From NCBI RefSeq assembly GCF_020184175.1, contig NC_065530.1, positions 49,143,260 to 49,207,259 of the forward strand: DNA of 64,000 bases. Reading direction: 5' to 3'. A model generated the notes under the pieces. That model searched no databases and was not told the DNA's origin. It was given only the letters and a program-made list of their open reading frames with translations. Of the stretch, positions 25,571 to 38,514 are shown piece after piece. The first letter of the stretch is position 1, and every line of letters begins with the position of its first letter. Made by a program: the position numbers and the translations under genes. The stretch is from Aphis gossypii (lineage: Eukaryota; Arthropoda; Insecta; Hemiptera; Aphididae).

Positions 25571-27800
25571 TATAGAACGCTGACAAAACGACCGATTCAA
25601 ATATCGTATATAAATCCAAAATATAGGATACTAGTGAATGTATACACACTTCTAAATATAAGATAACTAGTACCTAATAATGCCAAACATTGGTTTTTAA
25701 TTATTTTGAGAACACAATATTTTATCGAGTTAAACAGTTATTTGATATGTGTAATGTTTATTAATTATTAACATAAAATACGAGAAATCACAAGTTATTT
25801 TCATGCAAAAATGATAATTAAGTCGATTAATAAGATAACTTTTAACTTTAAAGAGCTGACATTGACACACAAGTACACTACAAATATTAATTGGTATATT
25901 ATACGCTATCCAGTATCCAATTTAGTTGAAACTTAAGCTAAATAATGGTTAACGAAATTCTATAAGAATACGTATTATAAAATATGAAGATTGTCAATCA
26001 ATGTGTTTAATATCGGGCTGAAACAAAAGTTTCTATTGTCTCATTATTTATAGTTTAAATTTAATACATGTTCAATGGACACCTCATAGCCCCATGTCTT
26101 GTTAAATTTTCAATTTTATTAATAGCTTCAGCCGTTTTTTTTTAAACTTTTTATGTGTTGGGTTATTGAACATTAAAAAACAATTTAAAGGCCATGTCAG
26201 TTGCGTCAATAATGAAAAAAGCTAACAAAACTAAACTGGACGTATGATAATCTAAATGAATCATAATTAGAAATGGAATTTATAGTAAATATACTATTGA
26301 TAACTTAAAAAAAAAAAAAAAAGCAACAATAAAATATATAAGACATTATAAAGTATTATAGTATAATATATTTTGATTCAGTATTATTTGAATTATCAAT
26401 AATTAAATTAAAAATTAATTTTAGTTATTTAATTATTTAATTATTATCGGTTTTTTAATGTAATATAAATTGATTCGTTGCATAAAAATTATTAGCCAAT
26501 ACTTATTTATTATGTATACCGTATACCTATTATGTTTATTTATAATAATAAAATTATTTAATTTAAAAATATATTCCACTAGATTTATAATATAGTTAAT
26601 ATAACTTATAAACCTATAAGTACATCATAAACAAAACATTTTATTTTATCCACTTTAAAAATATTGTATGTATGTCAAGAGTTTATAGTTCCTCAAACAA
26701 TTTTTTTAAGTACTGTTTATATACATATTGATTTTTTATTTTTCACCTTTATTTAGTTTATAAATCATTAAAGATAGCCTTTTTTAAGTTATTATTTTTT
26801 TTAATAAAATTAATATTTACGAGTTTTTTTTAATATTTGCGTAATCTCTATATAAAAAAAAAAAAGAAAACTAAATAATAATACATTGTTAGTATTAAAT
26901 TTTATAGGTTTTATTGCGCCAAACAACTGTGATTGTATAGTAATTGCTAATGTTTTTACCATAATACAAATGAAATATTTAAAATGTTATCAGTTTTTGA
27001 AATGATTTTGTCCCAGTTTGTCAGATCGTGCATAAATACAATTTGGTGGCTTATAAAACACATTTGTTGACCCAGTATGTTGTTTTAATGGTTAATTGTA
27101 AACGGCCCTGATAACCCAGTCGACCTGTCGACCTACCATTAAAATTATTGCCTGGCCTAGCGGTTTCTTTTATGGTTTATGGTAATAATATTCTTTCACA
27201 TGGGGTCCGTTTTTAACAAATCCGAGCTTAAACTAATACGTCTGTCTAGTGTCCACAAACTATTATCTCTCTTGGATGATAATCTGTAGCCAATTAATAT
27301 GAACAACAATGATAAATAAACGTATCGAGCCTTTCCAGGACCTATCCCGTAATAAAACAAGAATATCTTTAAATTTTTTAATTCAACAAATATAATCGAC
27401 AAAATATTATTGAATTATAATATGAATATAATCTAATGTAAGTACTTAAAATAATTTTGGCTAGTAATTAAGACACTATAATAACTGATGACCTTTGCTG
27501 CCGAGTTGTAATAAAGATCAATAAAAAAAAAAAAAAAAACGTATTGGTACAAGATGCTATATTGTTAGATTTTAATCATATCATATTATAAACATTGACT
27601 GCATTGTTAATAAAATAAACAATACAGCATATTAAGCAAAAAACATACACTGTTGTAAGACGGAAATATTCTTAAGCAAGTTAGTTTTATGAAGTAACTC
27701 GAAAATGTATTAGACACTTTGTTGATTTTTTAAATAAAATATTAATAAACTTAAATATTGTTAAAAATCTAATATGTAGTACATGCAAGAGTTTAGTGTC

Positions 27801-27857
27801 GAACTATAAACTACAGAATAGTTTGTATACAAACACAATAGTTCAAAACTATTCTGT
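27801..27857. repeat. Nested inverted repeat
   Basis: ACAGAATAGTTT (27813-27824) pairs with AAACTATTCTGT (27846-27857), and GAACTAT (27801) with ATAGTTC (27838), giving two competing stems. There is no coding content. Confidence 0.4.
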
Positions 27858-28379
27858 TTAAATTGAAAAGTGTTTAATAATGTAAAAATGATTTGTTACC
27901 CGAGACCTGTATTATTTACTTACAACTTTAACAATATTATATTTTGTCAAAAGTTTTCACAAAATGTCAAACTCAAGTAATTTGTTTATGTACAAAACAA
28001 AAAAAAGAATTTATATAGGTAATACATAACAGTACATACACTTATTTTTATTAATTTTTGTAAAATAATATAGTCAACATAATATTATTAAAATGTATTT
28101 AAATTGACTTAAGCAAATAAAATATAGTATGAAATAATTATTTTTTTTATCGTTCAAAGTTACAATTTGTTAGTCAAATGCACAATTTGTTTTACTACTT
28201 ATTTTTATTGAAAAATACTTTGGTTAAAACAAGTATAAATATTAAATGTTTTGTGTTAACAGTAGTTTAGTATTTAACATTTGTACACAATAGTTAGATA
28301 GAAAAAGTAACCTACAGTCGATCCTATCATTTAAAGTCAATAGCTTTTATCAGAATTTGGACTCCTCCTTTATAAATAG

Positions 28380-28600
28380 CTGCAATTGTAAATGTCTTCA
28401 GTATAGCCAGCAGTGGCGATGAAAACAGAAAATACTGTTATCGTCTTGCGACCATTAAGGCTTTGGAATTGGCCTATTTTTGAACCATGTCCCAGCGGTG
28501 TAAGTCGTGAATCTTCCACGGACACCCTTATTCCAAATGGTTTTGTCGTTAAAATCATTGACGCAAATGCTCCCCTATCTACTTATAATCTTTGAGAACT
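28380..28600. other. Unassigned block, open on both strands
   Basis: About 220 bp with more even base use than its surroundings. The plus strand is open for about 60 codons (MAMKTENTVIVLRPLRLWNW...) and the minus strand for 62 (MILTTKPFGIRVSVEDSRLT, ending GYTEDIYNCSYL). Neither frame has clear splice sites or a family I know. It is probably a fragment of an old transposon or a retrocopy. Confidence 0.2.
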
Positions 28601-29559
28601 CCCAAAAGACATTAATTATCATACAGCTAATCGAAATTTGAATTTTTTCGTGATTTTCCTGGATAATATATTATACACCACCAAATGCTGCGTTGACTGA
28701 AAACTGTACGTTATATAATATTATATTTGGTTTATCTTAGTGTAATTTTGTGTACGTTTAATGAATGATGTAAAAGCAAGATCAAAGAAATACAAACCAG
28801 AATCATATACGTTTCTATTATTATTAATATTTCATCATCTGTGTATGAATATATTATAATATATCAATTACTTTTATCTAAAATACCTACAACGTAGTAC
28901 TTTTAACACATATATAATTATTAATAAGTATAACAATATAATCACTATTGGCTCTACAAAACATAAGTGACAATATAATTAAAAATATATTCAATTTAAT
29001 TTAATTGAGTTTTGTTGAAACCTTTTATGATATGTCCCTCGTTGCTGTGCTTTTAAAATTAAAATGTATCAAAACAATCATATTAATTACAAATTTTATT
29101 TATATTTGACGTCAGTTAATCAAAATCATATATAATCCAAAATAAATAATATGAATGATAATAATTATTGTTCATACTATATATAATCAAAAATAACCAG
29201 AATACCCGGCTCCTACCGGGATTTAATTTCTGTTTCTACTTTTTAAATATATTATGAATTTATGACAAATAATATTATTAGTATAATAAATGATACATTT
29301 TATAACAATACTCAATAGGTAATTTCCCGAACTTTTGTCAACATAACTATTATTAACAGCCATTGTTTTTTAATTCAAAATACAATAAAAAAATATATAA
29401 ATATATATATATTACTAGTATGTAAATTGTTTACATTATGAATTCTGCTTGTAAAAACAAGACACATATCATTTTACAAAGCTATATATTTTAACCTCAT
29501 TCTCTCGTGACATTATCTATCTGTAATTTTGGGTTAATTTAAGAAAACTTAGAGTCTTG

Positions 29560-30260
29560 TTAACGATCCTCGTGGGGGACGAGCACTGAAAGTATAGTAG
29601 TCGTGTTATGAGTGGGGTGTAGTCAAAATTATATAACTATATTGCATTAAAATGAAGACATCCGGCAAAACGCGCGTTTTGCGAATTGGTATTTACGAGT
29701 GGAGAGTACTATGGTAGGCGGCAGAACGCATAAAGAGGCAAACTTCTAGGGTCGAGTTGAACGCATCGGCCAGACCATGGCGTATAATTTTTAAACTTCT
29801 GACAGGCTACGAAGAAAACCAGAATCTAATTATTCCGACTGGAAAAAAAGAGGGAGAGAAAGAGCTTTTATCGTTTTGTATATACGGCGCGGCAGCGTCA
29901 CGCATTGTGCGGCCACTAATATAATAATTTAACTGGGTGAAGGTGAAGATGAAAATGGCGTGGTGGTGGTAGTGATGGTTTTTACTCTTTTTATTTATTT
30001 ATTTTTTATTATCATTATATTTTTTTTTTTTTTTTTGTGTCGCCTCCGCCGTGATATCAGATAGCACTCCAAAAGCAATTTGTGAATTAAATACCGACTG
30101 GCAAATGAGAAAATTGCCTATATACAACGATGGGTCATGGAATGGTGACGGGTAAGAGGGTGATAGGGAAAAAAACGACTGTCGTCGGCAGGACGCCGCG
30201 CCATGCCGCTGCTGAGATATAATATTCCAATCAATCAGCCGAGTAGGAAAAAGGATGTTT
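29560..30260. promoter_or_regulatory. GC-richer island
   Basis: Unique sequence with CpG clusters (for example CGGCGCGGCAGCGTCACGCA near 29885) and a T run at about 30020. No convincing frame. Confidence 0.25.
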
Positions 30261-30737
30261 ACATAATATATAATATAAATATAGTAAAATCTCGACGAGT
30301 GTCTATGTCAATATACTATAATGTTTTGTTGAGTACCTGTGCGATATGTGCACTATTATAAGGAGTTATACAGTTTGAGAGACCATATATTTATAAAATG
30401 TAGGCATATATAGCCTGTAAAACCTCGGCTATCCGTCAGAAACGGAACCACAAACGTGATGGATAACTAAATTATAAGATTAGAAGAAGAAAAAATATAT
30501 TTTTTAAATAAATAATATTTTTCGGAAGGACGCTTTTAGTTAACTTAAAACCAATAAATATCTAAGACTCCATAGTAGGGAATTTTTTTCCGACACAAAC
30601 TTTCTCATAGGTATTGAATTTATATTTTTGTTAAATAAAATATAATTTATTTGCACACAATTGTATAAACTACTCACATTTTACATTACAAAACGTATAC
30701 AAAATTACTCGAACTCGATAATCAATTTCTATACTAA

Positions 30738-30816
30738 AATTTAAATTTACGAAAGAGCTAATGTCAAACTTTTCATGTTAAAAAGTTTGACATCCGCGTT
30801 ATTTTTTAAATAGAAA
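30738..30816. repeat. Long hairpin with 13-bp perfect core stem
   Basis: ATGTCAAACTTTT at 30761-30773 pairs perfectly with AAAAGTTTGACAT at 30781-30793 around a 7-base loop. Beyond a mismatch zone, ATTTAAATTTACG on the left can pair partly with the complement of CGTTATTTTTTAAAT on the right. The size is that of a pre-miRNA-like or small MITE hairpin. The lower stem is irregular. Confidence 0.4.
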
Positions 30817-31253
30817 TAGGTTACGTTAAAAGCAGTATTTTAAATTTAAAAATATTCGATAAAGCTTTTAATGGCAATTTAAAAGGTTTTGTTAGAATTT
30901 TTTTCAGGATTAACAAATCAAATGGACATTGATATTATTTTAAGGTTGGAAATTGTATACTGCTTTAGAAAGAGTTATTTTTATATAACTGTTGATAATG
31001 TAGAAAAATCCGATACGATTTATTTATATAATATATTTCTCAAGGACGTACTTTTATAGTGTATAAGACGTCATGTGTAAAACTCTTTTCATACAATAAT
31101 ATCGAACACGAAAAACTATAACATAAGATCGGCAGTGACACATAGGCTATTGTGAGTTTTTGACATTGAGTTAAAAACGACGAAATAGCAAGATCCTAAC
31201 AATAAAAACGTTTCATTGTAAAATGGCTCAGTTTGAAATCTGTTTTATTTCAG

Positions 31254-31435
31254 TCTGGCTGCAACCTTTTTCTTTTATACGACAAAACCGTTTTCGATGC
31301 GATTCTACAGAGTCGTCGCCTAAAGACCCAATGGTTTCACAAGATATCGTTTTCGATTTGTACCAAAATAATGTTGCGTATACTATATATTATATTGTGT
31401 GGGGAATAAATATAGATATCTCGGTGCCCATTTAA
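31254..31435 (+). CDS. Exon candidate after a strong acceptor; frame ambiguous
   Basis: CTGTTTTATTTCAG is a good acceptor ending at 31253. After it all three plus frames are open: frame 1 gives VWLQPFSFIRQNRFRCDSTE for about 60 codons; another gives LFLLYDKTVFDAILQSRRLK; the third is a 21-codon tail (LAATFFFYTTKPFSMRFYRV) that stops at 31323. No clear donor follows, so it might be a terminal exon or a chance event. Confidence 0.2.
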
Positions 31436-32977
31436 TGACAAAAACTCTCGCACTGAGACAACATTATTTATATAAAATATATCATATATATACAGTGTAC
31501 ACATATTTTAGAGAAATAGACAAACTTTTGAAAAACTATCGTTAATATAACTATTTATCGTGTGGTATCATTGGTACAGAATTATGTTCAATAGATAATA
31601 ATATATGAGCTCATCATTTAATTTAACAAGATTACACATTTACATATTTACGATACATTATATTATTATTATTAAATTTTATCAATAACGTCTCATCTTT
31701 AATTCTGTAGTGTCTATATTACATATGTATATTATTAAATTGTTACAAGGTTTAGTTACTTAAGTATACCTATATTTTCGGTAAATATAATATAGCTTAA
31801 AAATTTAAATTACTATCGAGATTCACCTTATAAAGGAGTATCATAAATTACAAGGATTATTATAAACACGTATCATAATATTTTAATATTTGTTTTAAGC
31901 TCAATCATTTATAAATACATGGGGATTATATTTAAGCACATATACACCTCAATAAAACTGAATAAAATGTATAATTTAAGTCGACTTTGCATATAGTTTA
32001 TTATAAACTTATAATCAAAAGTTATATTCACGTCTGTTTATTGTAATATTATTGTTGTACCACAAATACTGAAATATGATATGCTCCAACTCTTCGGAAC
32101 ATTTAATGCAAATACATATTCTCCTTAACCCCAATAATAACTTATGTTGCGAGATTCTATCTTACATTTAGTATGATAAAGACATAAACGAGATCTAGCC
32201 ATAGAGTTAATTATTTCAGCGAATGTTTATAAACATACATTAGACACAAACAAGTCATTACAACTTTTACAATGTAATGTTATGTGTTTTAAGATAACGT
32301 GTTTTTGACACAGGAAAACAATTACAAATTAATTAGGTAATGTCCTTAATACGGTTTATAATTACATTTTTAAAATGTTATAAAAGAGTAATGACTTACA
32401 AGTTACATTTAATACGACGTTGTAAAATATTTGTTAAAAAAAATTAAATATTTTAATAGAACGTTTAACGTGCGTTTTTAAGGAACTCATTTAGTCGATT
32501 CTCCCCATATTTTAATCATAATTAATAATTATTACCATTGTATTGTACACATACTTCCTAGTTCCTAGCTAATGTGTTAATTAATTAATTGTTAATTCCT
32601 AATGTATTTTTACCATTCACATTTATAAAGAATATAAAAGCACAGGACTGAACTTAATACGGTACAGTACTATTAAGTATATCTGTTATGAAGCGGTGCT
32701 GTTTAGCATATTAATAATAATAATTATTGTAAAATAAATACAATCAAATCAATTAGGTATGTTAAAATATTTTCAAGATTTTATAGTCGGTACATCTATT
32801 CCATCAAAAGTATCTATTTACCTGTTAGAAACTTGTCAATTACTCTGATTATCAACTCCGCCAAACTTTAATACACTTATATTACTCCACTGGTTTATGT
32901 ATTATTATATTATAAAACTCTGATATTTATAGTAAATTTATAAGTTTATAACAAAATAGCGTTGTTGAATATTCTAA

Positions 32978-33004
32978 TTTTAACATTTATTATAAATGTT
33001 AAAA
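32978..33004. repeat. Perfect 12-bp hairpin, 3-base loop
   Basis: TTTTAACATTTA, a TTA loop and TAAATGTTAAAA form a complete stem. It is too short for a miRNA precursor. In DNA of this AT content such stems occur by chance. Confidence 0.4.
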
Positions 33005-34929
33005 TGAAAAAATAACTAATTGGATGTATACATTGACACAATGGCACTATTGATGATAAAAGTTCAAGTTTTATTGATCACGTATTCCAACATTTTTAAA
33101 TACGTTCTCGTGAAAGAAAATAAATATTAGGTAAACATTTATGAAGTCACTAAAAACAAAAATATGAATTTAAAAAAAAATGTAACAAACATTTTTACCA
33201 ATTCTTTAACAATAAAGTTAATAAATTCTATAATATTTTTTGCAACAAATCTTACATTGTTCATTTTTTACTTTTTTACCATTCCATAATTTTATATATT
33301 TTCTCATCGAAGAGTACAATATTTGACGATAATTTAAATAAAAAAAGATAATATAGGTATTTGAGTAGTATTATTTTATTTATGTATTACATTGTATTAT
33401 AAACCAACAGAATTAAAGTATACAAATGTGCACCAGAATCGATAGTTGGCGGAATAAACATATACAAACGTCCAGTAGAATCGATAAAACCTCGGTTTTG
33501 TATAGTAGTTCAGCGCAGAATCGAATGTTTTCATTTTTTGTAACGTACGAGTCATTTTTGAAACAGGTCACAGGTGAACACTAATCATGTATGAGGTAGT
33601 AAACAAACACTAAAAGTTAGTCATCACGCATTCAGTCAATTTAATAATATATACGTGTAAAAGTTTATAGTAAGTTCTAATAATTTTAACGAGTGCACTA
33701 TAAAACTTGACAACGCGCAGTATTCTAGAAAGTTGATTAAGGTAGACAAAATTAGAATTTTTATGATCAGCAATTGAACATAAGGCTGAATTTAATTTGT
33801 TGATAGTTAGTGACTGATAATAATATAATATAGGTTTTTAAATTCGTACGCTATTGCGTGCAGTACTATTAGAGTGTACTAAATATTATACCAATTGTCT
33901 GAGCTAAGGATTTTTTAATAACATACTTAATATATTGAGCGTATAGTTATTTATGGTTAGCATTGTTCGTTAATTAAAGTTAGATAATATTTTACTATAC
34001 ACTAGTGAAAGGTATGTTAAGATTTTTTTTCTAAACAATATTACATAATTCGGATGCGGCCAAGTTGCGACACAATACTTAGCACCTACCATACTTGTAT
34101 GTTCATTTAAATTAGAAAAAAATTATAATTCACAATAAAACCAAACAACAAAAAATATTATACTTTAATTCTATATATTTTACATTGTTTTAGATAATAA
34201 TATATTATTCAAAAATCAAAGCATTTTTGAAATGTTGAAAAGCAAAACAATGAATATTTAATATTTGATAGAGTGTTGTGGAGCAATTTTATGTAAGTTA
34301 ATTTATATGGATTGTAAGTTATAGCTCTTTTAAGTAATTTTAAATTTATTCTCAGAGCATTCCAAAATTATCGAAAGAATTGATTTTAACGGCAGCCTCT
34401 CCTCAAACAAATTTTAAGTTAAATCCCTATAACTGTAAAATTCAAATACAAATTTTACATTTCAATGTATATAGGTACATCAAAACATAATAATATATAG
34501 ATAATAGATATATACTATATGTACCTACTAAAACGCACTTTAATTTAAAATATTGAAAAATGTATATAAATACATTTAAATAATATAAATATTTAAGTTT
34601 ATGAAATGTCATTATTTTGATAAATTGAATATTAATTTTCGGAAATGATTGATCACAACATTTTATAACAAATATTCTTTTTAATAGTTCTAATTTTAAA
34701 TAATTAAGTGTGTTTACATTGGAAATATGAAACCATCAATGAAAATGTCCTATGTAGGTATGTAGTTATATTAATAAGCTCACGAATTTTATAAAATTAT
34801 TTAAAAAAAAGAATTTATGAAAAAATTAGCAAGTGAGTACTATCCTGCTGTTTGTGGTATTTTAATAATTCAATAACTAATCTAGGAATCTAAAATTGAA
34901 ATATTTCAATAGAAATATTAGATTCTGAG

Positions 34930-35460
34930 AATGAATGATAAGTTTTACCCAAGGCAGTAAAAATGCACCGATTTTCTACTTCAGCATCTTTACTGATATA
35001 AAAGTGTATCTAGTTGATATTTTAAGAGGTCAAAAGTAAAAAATTCCTAGTATTTTTCATAAGCGTTGGGAAAACCAAAAATAAAATTAAGAAAAACTAG
35101 GATTTTTTCACAAAATTCATTTTCGATATAATTTTATTTTATAACTCAGAAACTAATTAGGCTGCAGATACTTTAAATGTTCCCAAATTGTTCATATTAT
35201 AATAATTCTCTATGTACCTATGATGGAATTTTCAAAATATTTATTCAACATTTATTTACTACAATACAGTTTTCAAATTCAATGTTGTAGGACAATTTTT
35301 AATGTAATCTTTTGCATTTTACTAATAGTAAAATAAATTATTTAAATGTCAATAATATCATAAAATATAATTATTATTTATTACATTTATTAAATATAAG
35401 CTTTTAGACCGTCTTTACTCAAAATTGTTTTTCGTATACAAACATTTTATATTATTAAAT
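34930..35460. repeat. Aphid-type interspersed repeat, non-coding
   Basis: The phrases TTTTTCACAAAATTCATTTTCGA, TATAACTCAGAAACTAAT and CTATGTACCTATGATGGAAT, followed by TTTCAAAATATTTATTCAAC, are of the kind seen in long high-copy repeats of aphid genomes. It lies just upstream of the decayed transposase gene and could be the 5' part of the same insertion. Family and exact borders cannot be set by eye. Confidence 0.35.
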
Positions 35461-35609
35461 TCAAATTTAAAACATCCATTACAGCGACTCACTCAACACC
35501 TACTATACAGCAGAGCGGTACTCACTACCTTTTATTTTATTTTTACAATATTCTATACTTACATACTACTCGTAATTAATTTTAAATCTTAATTAATTTA
35601 GTAACCAGG

Positions 35610-37150
35610 AAAAAGCCTTTAGTGGATCCTTCAAAACTTGAAGACATGTTGTTAAATTACAGAAATTCTATTTTTGTTAACGAAAAGTTACGTTTTAGTA
35701 CTTTTGTGTGGGCAAACATCGCTGCAAAACTTAACAATGATTTAAAGTCAAAAAGTTTATATTTTACCTATCATAAAATCAATACAATATTCCACGCAGT
35801 TATAAATTTGAAATGGGGATCAAACAAATTATTTATCACAAAATGAATTTAATTGCGACTTTTTACACTTTCTACAATTTTGTCTGCTAACATTAGAAAC
35901 AATTCATACAGTGCAAAATGTATTTAAAATTTGGGTATTCCATATAAAGAGTAGTTTAAAATTAAATTTGTACAATTACAATATAAAAATAAGCCTAGCT
36001 CTTAAAAAAGTATTGTGTTTGAGCAATTATATAAAACTCACAAATGGTCATGTTGTTTAATTTTTAAGAGGTGTAAAGTATACCCGACTTTCGATGAACA
36101 TTTTTTTAAAGTATATGCCAAGTGTAAAGAAAAACAATTTAATAAATATGTTAGTGGGGTTGCCAAAAAAAAAAAAAAAAAAAAACACTCAAAGATGAAC
36201 CATTGAAACTAACAATGTGTATGTGTATTTCTAATTCAAAAAATGTGACCCACTATTGTAAATTTAAACGATATTTAAGTGTTAAAAATGCAAAGTTACG
36301 AGTAAAAAATTTCAAATTACTAGGCATTTATTTGGATAAAAAAGAAAATTAATAAAACCGTAGATTTTAAAGAGAAAATGACTCCTCGCATATATTCAAC
36401 TGATATATTAAGAGAAACCAAACAGAATTTTAGTGACAACAATCTTGGGATTAAATTAAACGGTATACCATTGTCTCTAATAGAATTCAAACTCAGGATT
36501 CCATATGCTGGAGCAATACTTTTTATAAGTACTAATCCATTTATCGTTCACTATTAGTCGCCAAATCAGTAATTAATATACAATGAAATAAATAGAAGCA
36601 AATTAAATAATATTCGTTTATGAATTTTTGCTACTAGTCAAGAAAAAAAAATAACGAAAACAAGCCAAAAATTGAAATCTGCTCATATTTTTTTATGTAT
36701 TGCATTATTACACAACGAGTCCTTGCAAACATCTGTATCTCAAATGATATCAGAGGCACAAGATATGCCTGAAATTGTGTATTGGTTGAAACAATAGATT
36801 CAGAGCAAAGAAGTTTTACCTCGTGATATTGTATGTGACTATTCTTGTGCACTTCTTGGAGCCATAACTTTTTTATTTTTTCAAATGTTAAAAAGTCAAT
36901 ATTGAGAAGCTTATTTAAAGTTTTTATAGAAAACTAAAACAATAATTTCTCCAGTATATAATATAAGCTTTGATGTAGCTCATTTTACTAAAATGGTGTA
37001 ACGTTGAAAGCGTTTTAGTAAAGTGCGTATTAGAATAGTTTTTCTTCGATTTATAATTGTTTTAATTGAATCTAAAGACTATAGAAGAGTTTGAAGACAT
37101 ATTTGTTATGACCCTTGCGATTTTTCTCTCCGAAACTGATAACTTATAAA
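35610..37150 (+). pseudogene. Decayed transposase-like gene of an aphid-abundant family
   Basis: Plus-strand blocks in shifting frames follow the order of a transposon-derived family I know from aphids. There is an N-terminal helix-turn-helix-like part (LEDMLLNYRNSIFVNE... through KSLYFTYHK, from about 35635). Next is a Cys-containing block (WSCCLIFKRCKVYPTFDEHF, about 36045-36105), then an IYSTDILRETKQNFSDNNLG segment near 36391, then the core with SQMISEAQDMPEIVYWLKQ (about 36735-36795) and VLPREIVCDYSCALLGAIT (about 36811-36870). Last come DVAHFTKMV (about 36973) and LSETDN (about 37125). There are many stops, at least several frameshifts, and a 21-base A run at about 36164-36184. The conserved SIDATGS-like acidic motif is not intact. 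I cannot name the superfamily with certainty. Confidence 0.6.
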
Positions 37151-37617
37151 GTTTTACTTAAATTACTACTCCAACAAAGCAGTTTGCACAATAATTTTTA
37201 AAACAAATAAAATATTTGAATAATGTTTTTACGTACTATTTATTCTATGATATTATATCAATAAATATCAACAAAATAAACAAATATATACCACATAATG
37301 GAAATTTTAATTGAAATATTAAGGTATTATAATATAAGTATAATTTCATAAGAATTATTACTAATAAACAAAAATCAATTAGAGAGGTAAATATTAAAGA
37401 TGTGGAATATTCAATTAAAAACATGATTTTTTTACTAATTATATTATTTTTATTTTCATATGGTTTAGCTTAGTAAGTTGTATTTTTAACTTAAACAATT
37501 ACACACCAAATGATATGGCACATTGGCATATTAAGGATATTGAAAAAATTATTACAAGCAATGTTTTCAATGTAAATACTGATAAATGCTAGCATATTAG
37601 CTTTATGAATATATATT

Positions 37618-37830
37618 TAACTAGCTGTATAACCTAAGTTTGCCCAGGAATAGGTAAATGAAAAAAAAAATAAAATACAGCGTTTTATAATTGTATCTTC
37701 GTTTTAATGTACGTCATTTCACGAGTAAATCAGTGTCAGTGTACCTCGCTTTATGAAGTAATTCGACCTAGATGGGTAACTGCAAGTCGTGGATTGGATT
37801 TAGTACATGGTATATTTTTTAACCTGGTTT
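37618..37830 (+). repeat. Possible retroelement 3' end or SINE-like fragment
   Basis: It starts TAACTAGCTGTATAACCTAA followed by GTTTGCCCAGG, a phrase resembling the ACTAGCTGACCCGG...TTGCCC sequences dispersed in many insect genomes. It is followed by an A run and a moderately GC-richer 150 bp (CGTCATTTCACGAGTAAATC). No coding frame. The assignment is by resemblance only. Confidence 0.25.
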
Positions 37831-38313
37831 AAAACTTTAAACTATTCTCTACATTTTTCTGTTATATCTATAAGAATAATCTCTAAAATATTTTTTGGTA
37901 CACGACTGGGCATAAAATTTAAAAAAAAAAGTCTGTTGTGCTGTTATAATTGTTCAAAAATGAGGCAAATAAATTAATACTAATATTATATTCATTAAAG
38001 TCTCATTGTCGAAATCATCTTTCGTATACCTACTATATACCTATATACATCATATCTTCCCTTAAACATTTCACTTGCAAGTCGCACATCTCTCGGAGGT
38101 TCATAAATAACACGTCCGTCGCCACTGAAGCTTAATCGGGCCACTTAACACGGACAATGACTAAAATCGTCCTACTCCACTACTGCGCTTCATCGAAAAC
38201 CCCTTTAATTACGGACCATTTTGTGCTCGTTCGATTGTTGAAAGCGCATGTGTGTGTGATTGTGCTCAGAGTTCGTACGATAAATTGCGCAACGTGTGAA
38301 TTATTAGCCAGAA

Positions 38314-38514
38314 ATGGTCATTGTTCCCATGAACTGTACTTGCTCGCTTTTTCGAAAAACAGGTAAACAATCGTCATCAATAAAGAACGTGGTCGAATCG
38401 AGTGAATCCTATGAATTTATCGAAGAATTAAATTATAATGAATATTTTGAATACCACGCATGCAACTCATCACACGTACGAGTATACGACGTACCGCCAA
38501 ACAAAAGGTCATAA
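38314..38514 (+). CDS. Candidate 5' coding exon or 66-codon small ORF
   Basis: AGAAATGGTC at 38314 opens MVIVPMNCTCSLFRKTG. A good donor (AAACAG|GTAAAC) at 38362 would end a first exon after 16 codons plus one base; reading through gives KQSSSIKNVVESSESYEFIE and on to a stop at 38514. The Cys-X-Cys near the N-terminus could be lipidated. The 200 bp upstream are GC- and CpG-richer than their surroundings and could be a 5' untranslated region. I see no convincing following exon, and I do not recognise the protein. Confidence 0.3.
   Translation: MVIVPMNCTCSLFRKTGKQSSSIKNVVESSESYEFIEELNYNEYFEYHACNSSHVRVYDVPPNKRS

Larger units (their letters stand above)
25571..29559. other. AT-rich non-coding stretch
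   Basis: Holds the unassigned two-strand block at 28380-28600 and an inverted repeat at 27801; otherwise nothing recognised. Confidence 0.5.
30817..34929. other. AT-rich non-coding stretch
   Basis: Apart from the exon candidate at 31254 and one hairpin at 32978 nothing supported. A slightly CpG-richer patch lies at 33.4-33.75 kb. Confidence 0.5.

Noticed and set aside
29205..29235. CCCGGCTCCTACCGGG hairpin with a B-box-like sequence, possible tRNA-derived SINE
   Set aside because: Only one box-like word, no A box at the proper distance and no tRNA fold visible.
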